From Triangularia verruculosa (lineage: Eukaryota > Ascomycota > Sordariomycetes > Sordariales > Podosporaceae), in assembly GCA_033296885.1 (NCBI GenBank), contig MU863923.1, forward strand, positions 1 to 64,000: 64,000 nt of DNA, written 5' to 3'. This document shows positions 33,445 through 44,569 of the stretch, one piece after another. The notes below the pieces were generated by a model. That model ran no database searches, had not been told where the DNA came from, and saw only the letters and a list, made by a program, of their open reading frames with translations. Both the position numbers and the translations under genes were made by a program. The stretch's first letter is position 1; each line of letters begins with the position of its first letter.

Positions 33445-34159
33445 TCACTGTTGACGCCTCAAAGCGTCTGACCTTAGATTCCACGGACAACCGGACTTTT
33501 GGAGGTCTGCAAAGGTGAGGCGCGCAGCTTGTCCGTTCGACTCCTCATCGGAGTCAGAGGAATCGTTCATGAGGCAGCCGCGGGCTTTCCATTTCGCTTT
33601 TTCTTCTGGATCATCCCGACGTGAGGGCCTAGGGCTGAGCATCTTACCCAGTCCTTCAAGCGACACTTTCTGCACCCCTCCCTCACCAGCCGTGTACGAT
33701 CTTCCACTATTGCTTCTAGAAGAGGAAGAGGCGTCCCCCAAATTCGACCGGGAGACTGCGGCGTTGGTGTTGGAGTTGGTTCGTGAGTTGCTCTCGGCAA
33801 GACGCAAGGGACCGGTGGCAGGATTTCCAGAGGCCGATGTTATGCTGTTTGTCATGGAGCGGGGTGAAAGTGTGAACGGGTAACCGTAGTTGTTGTTGGT
33901 CACAGAAGACGCAGCAGTCGAGTTGCTTGCCTGGGATGAAGTAGAGAAAATGTTATTGGTCGGCGGTCGATATCCTAGATGTGACGTGGTTAGTGAGGGG
34001 AGCCAGGAAGCGATGAGGAAGAGGTGAAGAATGAGAACCTGGTGTGTGGGAAGCCTGTGAATGGTAGGAGGCAGATTCGCTGTCTCTACTATTGACGCGG
34101 TGGTTGCCGACAGGAGCACGGGGTGCGCCCCCCGGGGTCGAGTTATTGTGTAGAGACAT
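33445..34159 (-). CDS. Hypothetical protein with conserved-looking C-terminus
   Basis: There are two minus-strand exons, 34159-34039 and 33974-33445, giving about 216 aa. The 64-nt intron gttctc...tctag restores the frame as HTPG|YRPPTNNIF. The first two thirds are rich in Ser, Asn and Thr. The last third looks ordered: KVSLEGLGKMLSPRPSRRD, KAKWKARGCLMN, an acidic DSSDSDEES patch, then RLTFADLQKSGCPW. I do not recognise the family. A TATATATG motif about 80 bases before the ATG (near 34240) may be its TATA box. It is divergent from the HET gene. Confidence 0.65.
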
Positions 34160-35438
34160 GGTGGCTGTATGTTGAGAGTTGATAATTGAATTTTCATGTC
34201 CCAGATTGCCCAGGAAGACAAGGGATCTCTTGCCCTTCATATATAGACAGAGTGCAGATGCCCGTGAGCATGATCAGCAGCGGAAACTGTCGGGTAATTG
34301 AAGTCTTGACGCCACGCAAGGCCGCGACAGTGAAACACGCAGCTTGAGATGAAGCCATATCGAGTTCGTGACCGCCGTCTACCCAACTTGCCTGTGCAGG
34401 TGGTGCGGTACAGGCCTGTAACGTGGCGAAAGTGTGGTCCGTGTTGAAACTTCACTGCACAGCTGAAATTGCCATGTTACACGGAACTCCCAAGACAACA
34501 TGCAGAGACCTTCAGAAATTGGGTGTAGGAGCTGTCGGTCAAAACAGTAACTCGGTAGCTGTATGGCGTTGTCCGATGTGCAGGCACCCGCCTGGCGACG
34601 GCGACGATTTGCAGCAGGCTTGATTCTTGACAGTGACATGGCTTGCCACCTCCACGCAGGAAATAAAATATGGCAGCAGATTACCGTCTGTCAGTGGAGA
34701 GTACCACTCTGTTTGAGTGTCAGGGCACCAGCTGCCAACAACCTTTGAGCTGCCCTTCCTGCCCTGTGGAAGTCACACGCCTCTCACACAACCTGAGACT
34801 ACTTCCTCGTAGCTCTAATGCCCATGCAGTTTGGCGACGGGAGCTTTAACACACCACAAATGACGCAAGTCTCTTGTAAGAGGCGGTTGCCCCATTCCAC
34901 TGGCTTAGTTCAGGTTGCTGCTGTCAACGAGTGTCCCACTCTTTACCCCTGAGCAAGAGCCACCAAACCGAGCGGCTCACTTTCTGCGGCCATAGCTGAC
35001 CACAAATTGTACCTTCCATTTCAGATGAATTCAAGGTACCTCTCATTGGTAGGCAGCAGTCAAGAAGCACCGTGGGTCATCTTGCTCGCCAGACTACCAT
35101 TACCGTCCCGAGCTAAAATGGAAAATCTGTCCGAAGTATAAAATCCTCCTCGAGGGCCGCGTTTTGAAAAAGGTTCCACCAGGCATCGCCGACAGTCAAG
35201 GCTACCTATGTAACAAGATCATTTGTTCCTCAGAATTTAACGAATGCGTATGATAGCTATCGTACCTTACCTTACTGTTGCGCTTGGATAGTTGGTAAAT
35301 CTATTGCAACTGCCGTCACGTGAGTGGCTTCAGGTTGCACTCCTCATTAGTTGGCCATGCTATCAAAAGTTTTCAGCTCACAATAGCCAGTCCTTGATGA
35401 GGGTGTCGTTCATTACATATCGGGCCGGCTGAGACAAA
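34160..35438. promoter_or_regulatory. Divergent 1.3 kb region before the HET gene
   Basis: Likely promoters lie at both ends. Frames inside are short and unsupported. No RNA gene or repeat stands out. Confidence 0.45.
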
Positions 35439-37751
35439 ATGGCGGATCCTATTTTTCAGGTGAGCCTGCCCCAACCTGACCACTAGCTAAAGGCCAATCC
35501 GACTGAAGAACTGACATGCTCCGCCCAACTGTAGAGATGGAAATGCACACATCCCCGCTGTGACGAGTCTTTCCCTGCTCAGCCTGGCCCTGTCCAGTTT
35601 GACGATTACAAACCATTGACCGATCCGTCGCGATTCACTAGAGTCCTCGTACTCGAGCCAGGCATTGGGAACGATTTTGTTTCCTGCGAACTGAAAGAAG
35701 TCGAGCTTTTTCCCGAGTCCAAGTCCTCCGGTGTGCCATATGAGGCTGTGTCCTACCGCTGGCAGGATGTGCGAAGTGACGGAACTGACATCCGCTCCAC
35801 CCCTCACTTCCACATGCGCGGTCCTGACCTGTGGGTCTTCTTGGTGTCAGACACCGTTATCGAAGCTTTGTGCGCCTTCCGAGACACTGTTCGACCGCGG
35901 TATCTCTGGGTTGATCAAATCTGCATCAACCAGCAGAGCGTTGCACCGTCCGGGCCGGAAGGCCAGAGGTTGCCGTCTGAGAAAGAAGTCCAAGTCGGTG
36001 TCATGGGGGATATCTACAAGTGTGCCTCTGGCGTGCTCGTGTGGCTTGGTACTGAGCAGCCTGGCGATGCTTCGGCGTTGGCGACCTTTAACCAGTTTGG
36101 TCTGCTACTCGCAGAGGTCAAACAAAAAATGGATGAAGTCCTGTTGGGAACGTGTGCATCTGAGAGCTTTACCAAAATCTTCCAGGGCATGCTGACCGGT
36201 TGTTCTAGCACTACAGCGGCTCGGGTAACCCTTATCACGTCGGTTGGTCTAATGCTCCCACAGCTAACGGCACTCGGTGTCGCCCGGGCATCCATGTTGC
36301 CACCACCAAATCAGATCCCTTGGGCCGACTGCATGGCATTCTTTGAGAAACCATGGTTTTCCAGAGCTTGGCCAGTGCAAGAGGTGGTCCTCTCGGGTCT
36401 CAAGACAGTGTATTGTGGGGCAGAGCGGTGTGTTGACTGGGGGTATATCGGATTCTTTGCTTGCGTCGTCCGTTTCAATCAGCAGTACCGTGCCGCATGC
36501 CCTCAGGCTTACCATCACAACTCCATGAACGCTATAATTTCCATTTATTACTACACCCTCACCTACGACGGTAAAGGCTTCCCATTATTGGGACTGCTCG
36601 AGGCAATGAGGCCGTTTGATAGCGGGGATCCACGGGACAAGGTGTTTGCGTTGCTGAACATGGTGAACTTTGAGCTAGCGACGACTACAACTGAGATCAA
36701 CTCACAGGTGGAGAGAAGCCTTCTGACAAAGCCGCATGAACTGAACCCAGATTATGGCGATGAAAACTCGATTGAAAATGTCAACTGTGAGACAGCCATC
36801 TATCTCATTCGCAGGGACAGGAACTTGGATGTCCTCAGTTACTTGCAGCACCTAGATAAAGTGAAAGAGGTCGACGGGCCCGCCAGTAGCTGGGCTCCGC
36901 GCTGGGAATGTCGGCTCGCAACAACGAGGCCAATCTCTACTCCACCTGTCAGCTCGCAGCGAGAAGCAGAAGAGTTTTCGGCATGTGGACGATTTTTGAG
37001 GCTAGAAGAAGGCGATTTCATGTACCAAAAGACGACTGAGCACGGTGCCATGCGGAGAATCCTGACCTTGCGTGGCATCCAGGTGTCCGTGATAGAGTCC
37101 GTGTCCGATGCTACACCTTCGCTACAGATGCGCTTGGACAGTGGTCAAGAACTATTCGATCTTGACTGCGCTGCTATTTTTGTATGGATTTCTGAACTAG
37201 TAGAGTGGGACGGCAGGGCGAAGGACGATGGTATGGACGAGGAGGTACTATCTATGCTTGCCCTGAGCCTCACCGGCGGCCGCGCTGCTTACCGCTCCAG
37301 GCCGGTGAAAGCGAAACGTGAGGATCAAAGCGACCGTACGACAGTCGATGAGCACGTGGAAAACTTTGTGGACTTTGTGCTCAATCCAAATCACCAAAGT
37401 ATTCCAGCGTCTGAAGGCATGAATAGGCTCATGAACTGGCTGAAACTGAGGCAGTCTTCCGCCACTAAAGGGAATGGAGAGGCGTGGGCCCGCAAAGTTC
37501 CAAAGTTCTGCGTGGGGAGAAGGCTCTTTCGCACCCAAGGCGGGACTATCGGGCTCGGGCCGGCTACAACTTCGGCTGGGGACTTCGTCTACATCTTTCG
37601 GGGAGGAAGAACTCCATTTGTGGCCCGAGACTGCGAGTCAACCTACGGTAGTGATCTTAAATCCTTGCTCGGCCAGTGCTACCTTTACGGAGCAATGGAT
37701 GGAGAGTTTGAGCCAGAGCTGTCAAGTGGGAAACTGGTCACTCTTGTGTAG
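35439..37751 (+). CDS. HET-domain (heterokaryon incompatibility) protein
   Basis: There are two exons, 35439-35459 and 35583-37751, giving about 729 aa. The 7-codon first exon (MADPIFQ) joins PGPVQFDDYKP in phase 0. The HET domain runs from about residue 57. YEAVSYRW is its first strand, YLWVDQICINQ lies near residue 113, and the usual later block GDPRDKVFALL near residue 355. The rest is the variable C-terminal half with no NACHT, WD or ankyrin repeats. HET proteins act in non-self recognition and can trigger cell death when incompatible alleles meet. The frame is intact. Which het locus, if any, is not readable. Confidence 0.9.
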
Positions 37752-37947
37752 GGTGTATTACGCTTAAGTGTGACAGTCGGTAAAAAGATGGGGTTTCAAG
37801 CCCTGCACAACTTAATGGGTAGCCGGTGGCTAGCACTCGTACCTATTTGATCAGACACGTTACTTGATTTGTCTCGAGTAAATGAAGCTAGTCAATTTCC
37901 TATCTCAACGGGGATGGAATTCCTTCGAAAGTCCTGCCTGTCTTCCA

Positions 37948-39606
37948 CTAATAACCCTGATTATTAGGATATCCATAAGACTGTCCCTGATTCGACTGAT
38001 ATTGCTGGGGATTGTACTGTGGAGGAGGCGGGTACTGATTTTGCTGACCGTGCTGATGTTCCTGCGTAGGCGGAGGTGGATACTGATTTTGCTGGCCATG
38101 CTGGTACTCTTGCGTAGGCGGAGGTGGGAATTGGTTTTGTTGGTACTGCTGCGTGGGTGGTGGCGCAAATTGCTGACCACCAGAAGGGTTGTATCCTTGC
38201 TGGGGGGGAGGAGGAGGGTAAGTCCCGGTGATAGGCTGGTTCCCACCACCAAGCTGGATGTTGTTGGTAGGAGCACCCACACTGACACCCTCGTTACCGA
38301 TGTCGTCTGGGACAGTGATCTTCACTTTGGGCAGGTACCGCTGTACCTTTGCCTCAACGATGCCCTGAACAAACACCCAACTCTCCTTCTCAAACTTGCG
38401 GTGACCGCCGTTGACAACGCCCAGGATGCTCTCGCGGAGAGTTTCCTGCACCTTGCGTACAAGGCTGCGGATCTTGGTGAGAAGCTTGGCCTTGATGTCA
38501 TCCCCGAAGCCACGGTCTCCACCTGACCGAGAGGTTGAGACAGTGTTATCGAGTTGCGAGTCGAAGGGATTGCCACCGAGAATCTTTTCAAGGGGTCGCT
38601 GGAACTGGTCGGGCAACAGTTCGAAAAGCTGCTTCTCAATCTGACCGAGAATCTTGCGGAACTCGAGGCGAACCTCTCTGTGAACCTTGGCCAAGCCGTG
38701 ACTGAGCTTCTCGCTGATGATCTTGGAGAACCCGCCCTTGCTCTCACCACCCTCAGCTTCAGCTCTTTCTCCAACACTCCTAGAAGTGCCCTCACCATGT
38801 GACTTCTTGCTTCCAAAAAGGCTTCCCAGCCCCTTCACGATATCCTTGACTTGGTCTTCAAACTCCCCCTTGACACCGTCGCCAAGATCTCGGGTGCTGG
38901 TGTTGCCCCTCAGCCACTTTTTGATATGTTCCAAAGCAATCTTGGTAAATTGCTCCGCAATGGGCGCATGCTGATCTCTCAGTTTGGCCCCGACCAACTC
39001 CTTGATCTCAGGAGTGATCATCCTCGCCTTCTCCTCTGGGTTCCCCGCAACATCCTTCACCGTGTTGCTCAAAACCCCCAGCAGCCCATCCAACTGGAAA
39101 CCCTGGCCACCACCTCCAGGTCCGTCATTCCGGTTATCTAAGTGGTCATGAACCGCATTGAACGCCGCCGAGAAGAGCTTCTTCATACCATCCCCATCAC
39201 CACCACCTCTCGATCTCGTTTCTCCTTCCCCAGAGAAGCCCCTAGCCTGCCCACCACCACCACCACCAGATGTCAAGTTGAAAATCTCGGCCAAATCATC
39301 CACCGCCCCTCCCGGCCCTCCCAATCCACCAAAAGACTTGGTCAGCTTGGCAATCTCATCCGCAAAAGGAAGACTCTGTCCACCATACGCGTCAGGAACG
39401 CCATCGTTCAGGCCTCTAGACCCAGAACTGTTCCCGTCCTTGTCGAACAGGCTCCGAAACGCGTCAATGATCTGCCCCTCGAGGCTGTCGATCGTCTTGG
39501 ACTGGAACGTCTCGAGCTCCTCGGTGATGCGGGGCTGGATTTGGGGTGCCAGAGAATCGACGTACTCGTCGACCTTTTTCATGAGCACTTCGGGGAGGGC
39601 GGCCAT
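37948..39606 (-). CDS. Conserved-looking fungal protein with Pro/Gln repeat tail
   Basis: An intronless frame of 552 aa from the Met at 39606; the frame is open further up but without a better start. Residues 1-50 are helical (LMKKVDEYVDSLAPQIQPRI). A middle region with several long amphipathic helices follows (KIISEKLSHGLAKVHREVRL, KIRSLVRKVQETLRESIL), then PKVKITVPDDIGNEG. From about residue 450 the tail is Pro, Gln and Tyr with repeats of NQYPPPPTQEYQHGQQ. The build recalls proteins that bind lipids or coats through helices and have a low-complexity end, but this is inference. I do not recognise the family. Confidence 0.7.
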   Translation of the reverse strand: MAALPEVLMKKVDEYVDSLAPQIQPRITEELETFQSKTIDSLEGQIIDAFRSLFDKDGNSSGSRGLNDGVPDAYGGQSLPFADEIAKLTKSFGGLGGPGGAVDDLAEIFNLTSGGGGGGQARGFSGEGETRSRGGGDGDGMKKLFSAAFNAVHDHLDNRNDGPGGGGQGFQLDGLLGVLSNTVKDVAGNPEEKARMITPEIKELVGAKLRDQHAPIAEQFTKIALEHIKKWLRGNTSTRDLGDGVKGEFEDQVKDIVKGLGSLFGSKKSHGEGTSRSVGERAEAEGGESKGGFSKIISEKLSHGLAKVHREVRLEFRKILGQIEKQLFELLPDQFQRPLEKILGGNPFDSQLDNTVSTSRSGGDRGFGDDIKAKLLTKIRSLVRKVQETLRESILGVVNGGHRKFEKESWVFVQGIVEAKVQRYLPKVKITVPDDIGNEGVSVGAPTNNIQLGGGNQPITGTYPPPPPQQGYNPSGGQQFAPPPTQQYQQNQFPPPPTQEYQHGQQNQYPPPPTQEHQHGQQNQYPPPPQYNPQQYQSNQGQSYGYPNNQGY

Positions 39607-40731
39607 TTTGTTCTGACGGGGGTTGTAATGTTGCCGGTTGCGCAAATGATAGTAGATTTGCAAGTAGGATGGTACCAATGCGGAAAAAGTGAAAGGGCTA
39701 TAGTAAGAGGCTATGGTAGGTAAGGTAGGTAATAAGAAAATAAAGTCCGGGTCGGTTAGGTTGGTTGTTCGTTGGGAAAAGCAATCGCGCTGCGCGTCTT
39801 CTCTCCTGATCGGAGCGGGGTGGAGGGGTTGCTGTTGCTGTTGGGTTGCTGTGCCCCGCGTCCCGTGGGCGATAAGCTGATAAAGGTTTCCAAGTTGACG
39901 TCAGCTTTGGGGGGGCAGGTGGGGAATGGAAAAGGGGGTGAGCACGGGCCAAGATTTGGTGCCTGATTGGGCAGTCCTGAATGCTGTGTAAGTCGAGAGT
40001 TGTACGGTCTGTCAGCAGAAGTGAACTGGAAGCCTAGATTCCTTTGGACCAAGATAATGGTGGAAGGTAAGTCGGTATTTTCTGTCTCGTGTTACAGTTC
40101 GTGCTACAGTATATTCCGCTGTTGACATTGGCTGGCATCCAGAGATTGACACCCGACATCATCACATGGTGCAGAGTGAGAAGCGGGTTAGAGTTGTTGC
40201 CCTTGTGCTTGCGTGGTTTCTAATCTACAGGAAAATAGGGGCGAGAAGGGGTAGCCATACCTAGTCACATGAGCTGGGTGCAGGTACAGAAAAGCATTTG
40301 ATCCCTGTGCTTGTTTCATGACTCCCTCTCGCTTCTCGTTCGACAACATAAAAGGGATAGTCAGGGGTACGTAGATCGACGAACTTGGCTTTCATATACC
40401 TTTATTACCTACCTTTGTCTGAGGTAGCATTAAGAGTATTGCTGGATTTTCTCAAGAATCTATCATGAAATGAATCGTCAGGATCATCATGTGGCTTCAC
40501 CTTCCTATAGCAGTGCCACCTTCATCCATTGACGTTCCTTGTTGCACAGACATTGTGATTCTTTCTGGAATGGATACAATACACATGTCCATGCTATCCA
40601 TGCAATCTATATGCCCAATCCACCCAAACCGTCCATCCGCCGACCTAAAGCTCCTCGGGCATATTCAACAGTCACCCACTCCCCACTCCATGTATGTACA
40701 AGCCCCCACCAAAGTCTCCTCTCCTTTTTGC
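39607..40731. other. Intergenic region between two minus-strand genes
   Basis: Promoter side of the gene at 37948-39606 and 3' side of the cytochrome gene. No supported gene. Confidence 0.45.
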
Positions 40732-41504
40732 TTAGACACCGCTGGCAAGTCGCTCGACAATGGCGTCAAAGTCCTGGTTAGCGGCACCCGAGAAATCGTG
40801 TTGCCAATATCCGTGAACATCGTGGATGGGAATAGTCGAGGTAGCGCTGTTGGGGGAAGAGGGACGGTTGGGGGAGTAGGCGAAAGCCATGCGGTTTCCT
40901 CCTCTTGGGCTCAAGTACCGCGAGGCGCCGGTGTCGGTGGTCCACGAGGTGCATCCCTTACAGAGAGCAGTGTATTGCCAATGTGTGCCGTTGGACTTGG
41001 TTCCGGTCTTGAAAAGAGTGTACTGGGCGTTGTTGTAGGCCTGAGGGGTGATATGGCCGCTTGGAAACACGTTAGTATCTCATTTACACTTCCTTGAGAA
41101 GATCTGCCGACTTACCCGGCCCAGCGAGAGGAGAGAACTGGCTGGTTCTGGCTGTTCCTCCAGGCAACAGTCAAGGGGTTGCGGGGCATGGAGCCAGCCC
41201 AAGCAATACCAGCCCAGCCGACGTCATTGGGGATAACGGCTTGAATAACGGCATCGTAAGAGGTGTAGGTCTGGACGCCCGCCGGGATGGCCACCCGGTA
41301 GGTGATGCCCTGATTTACCCTGTACAGCACGTAGTTGGACGAGAAAACGAGACCGGTATCGGGGTCGCGGTAGATGGCGTTTGCCTGCGCCGTCACTACA
41401 ACAAGGTCAGCATTCTGGCCTAAAAATGTCTTCCACGGCATCCATCACTCACCGCTTCTGCTGAGCAGGGCCGCGAGGAGCCCGAACCACAGAGTCCAGA
41501 GCAT
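40732..41504 (-). CDS. Secreted cellobiose-dehydrogenase-type cytochrome protein, short form
   Basis: There are three minus-strand exons, 41504-41453, 41395-41116 and 41059-40732, giving about 219 aa. Introns of 57 and 56 nt join SRS|VTAQANA and RWAG|GHITP. A signal peptide covers residues 1-20. The rest is one cytochrome domain like that at 22720-23892, with Met87 in AWAGSMPRNP and His in PIHDVHGYW as the likely heme ligands, and shared GWAGIAW, NPLTVAW, SSRW and HDF blocks. There is no linker, no Gly tail and no dehydrogenase. It is probably a small secreted electron carrier. The second intron keeps the same place in both paralogues. Confidence 0.85.
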
Positions 41505-43224
41505 ATCGAACCACTTGGCGGTTTTGAAAGGATCTTTGAAAGAGAAGTAGAACCTTGGCGGCTAGATGGTGTGGGCGACAAGGCGTGGAGGCGGCAGAGG
41601 GTGCTTTTTTAGTCTGCGTCGGACGGAAGAAGCCAAGTTGACAAAGACGGCAGGAGTACGGGGAAAGCATGTACTTTTGCCATGATTAAGTACAGCGGGA
41701 GGGCTGCTGTCGGCATCTCGACTAGATCGCGGGCGTGGGCAACCAAGCATCCCAGAATACCAGGGCGGAGGAGGTTCGGAGGCAAAAATGCTGGCAAATT
41801 CTGAAAGCCAAGACTCTGAGTGTACGCCTGTTGGACGGGTTTAATCGCGTGACGCCATGTCCTGGGGTACTGTTAATTTATTTCGAGTCGGAGAAGGTTA
41901 CTCCTCGAAGGGAAGAAGGTCGCTGTTGTTTTTGCTGGGCCGTTGCAGGCGGTTGCGGGTTGTAAGTGTAGGTCCATCGTGGGAGGGCGGGGCGGCGCAT
42001 GGGAGAGCAGCGGGCTTCCTTCCAAGATGAGCATCGACTTTAGCCGCGCATATTGAGGGCGGTGGGAATCTGGGCAAACAGCAAATGCCAGAGGCCAGCC
42101 TCCGAGGGATAAATGGCGTCGGTATATTAAAAGATCGTGCACTATAGCCCAGGGAGCCGCAACCCCGAACTTGGAACGGGAATTTGTCTATCAAGAGGTT
42201 CGAGAACGAAGGGGGGGGTTGCTTCCAATTCATTTGACCAGTTACAACGCTGCTATTTCCAGGTTCACACGTTGTCTTCTCCAGCACGCAGCGCACGTGG
42301 TGACGACGCAAGGGCGATGCGTGCAAATCCTCTCGATTGTCAGCATCAACACCAATCACCTCGAACCCGACTGGCTGCCCCCGTGGCCATGACCCCCATC
42401 CGTCGCCATCACAGTGCCATCGGCCCTGACTCTTGATCAAGAGGTTCCGGAGGCTGGATTCCATTGTTGTTCCCTTTTGCTTTTATCCATGCCTGTGCTG
42501 TCAGCCACCATCCGAGCTCCCCCCCATGGCGCAACACAGACGACATGCTTCGAGAAGGCTTCCTCGCCTTGCTGATCCTCTCATTTTGGATACCCATCTC
42601 CCGGGTTCACACCTCTTGGCGGGATAATATCAACAAGCCGCCGCCATGTGGTGGCGACGTAGGTCCTTTGTGCTCCCTCTGAGAGTAACGTGGTGACGGT
42701 TACGTCCTGGCCAGCCGACTGCGACTTTCCTCTTTTCTCCTGGCTAGACTTCAATGATTGACGGTTACTACCTAGGACTATACACAATCGGCGTATCTTC
42801 CTCCGAAAATTTGACACCCAGGCCTCTACTCACGTTGGCGACACGGTAGCGCCTTTGCCTTGTTACTTGATGTAAAGACATACAGTATTGGGCATGATGT
42901 TACTCTATGACATATGCCGTTACGAACTGGCGCTAGCGACATGCATAGAAGGGGACCTCTTACAGCTCTCTGAAGTCTGTATGATGTTCATCATATCATA
43001 CTCCCGGAGGTTTGACAACATTCACCAATGTGTAGGAAGCTACAACGAAGGAAGGTGTTGGCTGTTGTCAGCACCACTGACGAGGAGCAGGGGGTCAAGC
43101 GACTAAGGTCTCACATGATGACTTCATCACAGCATCAAGTTGAAGTGGTGCAAGAGGACAATCTCCTCTCTTCTCCTCTCCAAATCAAGTGACTTTCTAG
43201 TCAGAGCTTCATTGGCCCGAAAAA
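41505..43224. other. Intergenic region, 1.7 kb
   Basis: Promoter of the cytochrome gene on the left. Frames inside (for example 42137-42436) show no family motifs and appear on all frames at once, so I treat them as chance. No RNA seen. Confidence 0.45.
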
Positions 43225-44060
43225 TCAGAATGAATGCGTTTCAAAGTTGTCGATACCGCTCCCAGCCTGATCTCGTACCTCCAAAGCTCAACATTACTTA
43301 CGATTCCAGTCAAACGGAACAAAGCTGCGCATCAATATCTCTTCATTACGCCATGCGCTCTCTTTGATCCAGCTCCAAACTCTGGGCCGGAACAGTGAGG
43401 CGCCTCCATCTTCTGCCACCATGGTGACCTTGTCTGGTCAACACTGGGGTACTTTGGAGGCTGGACGGTGAACTTCAATGCTACAAGATACCAAAATCGC
43501 CCTGCTCTCCAGGCCTTCCAGGGGGCTCTCGCCCGCAAGCATGCACATGCCTATGGCACCCCAATTCTCCTAGATTAGAGTTACCGGCCCAGTCGCAATG
43601 GTGCAGAGCTTGAACAAGTTGATTTCCTTCGAATTCCCTCTACCTTTACTTTCAAGCAATTTTCAATCACTTCAACCTTCTAAAGTTCTTTTCTCACTCA
43701 CCATCACCCCCCATCAAGACAGCCTAACCCCCCTTGCCCTCCCCCCACGGCACCTCCCTCAGCCAACCCTGGGATTTCTTCCACACAAACTTCATCGACA
43801 AAGACCCCGAAGGCAACTATCTCGTTTCTGGCCGGCACATCTCCACTGGTGCGGCTCCACCAATTCCAACCCTGGACGGTACGCAAATGTCATCCGGAAA
43901 AGCGGTGCAGCTGAATCACAGGACCAAAACAGCGGAGCTGATGGCGGAATACGAAGCTCCACATCACAGGGCAACATGCAGTTTTTGTCTAACGGGAACA
44001 AGTTGATCAACTGGGCGTGGAGGGCAGGTAGTCAGACAGGTCTCCACATAAACAAGCACC
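43225..44060 (+). pseudogene. Arylsulfotransferase (ASST family) pseudogene
   Basis: Pieces in different forward frames fall in the order of a fungal ASST protein. SQPDLVPPKLNITY lies near 43260-43300. APNSGPEQ-GASIF follows with a TGA inside (43371 on). GDLVWSTLGYFGGWTVNF, ALQAFQGALARKHAHAYGT and LLLD-like PILLD end at a stop near 43575. Then come WDFFHTNFIDKDPEGNYLVS (about 43765-43830), TAELMAEYEAPHH and, in another frame, STSQGNMQFLSNGNKLINWA. The stretch between the two main parts is deleted. The family has a beta-propeller fold and transfers sulfuryl groups in bacteria; its fungal role is unclear. No working protein can come from this copy. Confidence 0.75.
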
Positions 44061-44569
44061 GCGTGGTCGTCAGAGGTTCAAATCGAGCGGCAATGTCGAA
44101 GTATCAGATGCAGGATCAGCAACTAAACACGATCCGCACCATTGTTGGCGCAGGGTCCAAAAGCTTAGCATCGTGACATGCCAAGACCCCCTGAAGGGGC
44201 CATGCTCGGCTCAACTTGCCGACTGATGGCGCGCAATGAAACAACCACCTCAAACAACCAAAACTCTTTCTCCACGCGCTGCAACCATACAGTCCCGAGC
44301 TCCAATGGCTCCGCCGACGAGCCTTGCAATAAAATACGGTGCGGCTGTGCTGTTCTCACGATGCTGCTAAGCTCTGAAGTCCCCCCTTTCCGTTTCATTA
44401 CAACGTTTGGCAAGTCAATGCGAATTTCAGGGTGTCGCTGAAGGAGCCAAGAGAATTTTGGCTGCAACACCAGAATGGATCATAAGAAGGCACACGATGC
44501 CGTCGTCGACTCTCATTCGAGAGCCACAGAGTGCACCACTGCAATTAGCCTTTTGCACAAACATTCGAG
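44061..44569. other. Gap between ASST relic and the SGNH gene
   Basis: No gene seen. Contains the end of the relic and the promoter of the next gene. Confidence 0.4.

Noticed and set aside
35616..37751. HET gene as a single exon starting at 35616
   Set aside because: The codon at 35616 is TTG. An ATG exon at 35439 with good splice sites gives a natural start.
43598..44176. Apparent 192-codon gene
   Set aside because: It mixes true ASST sequence with out-of-frame sequence, so it is part of a pseudogene.
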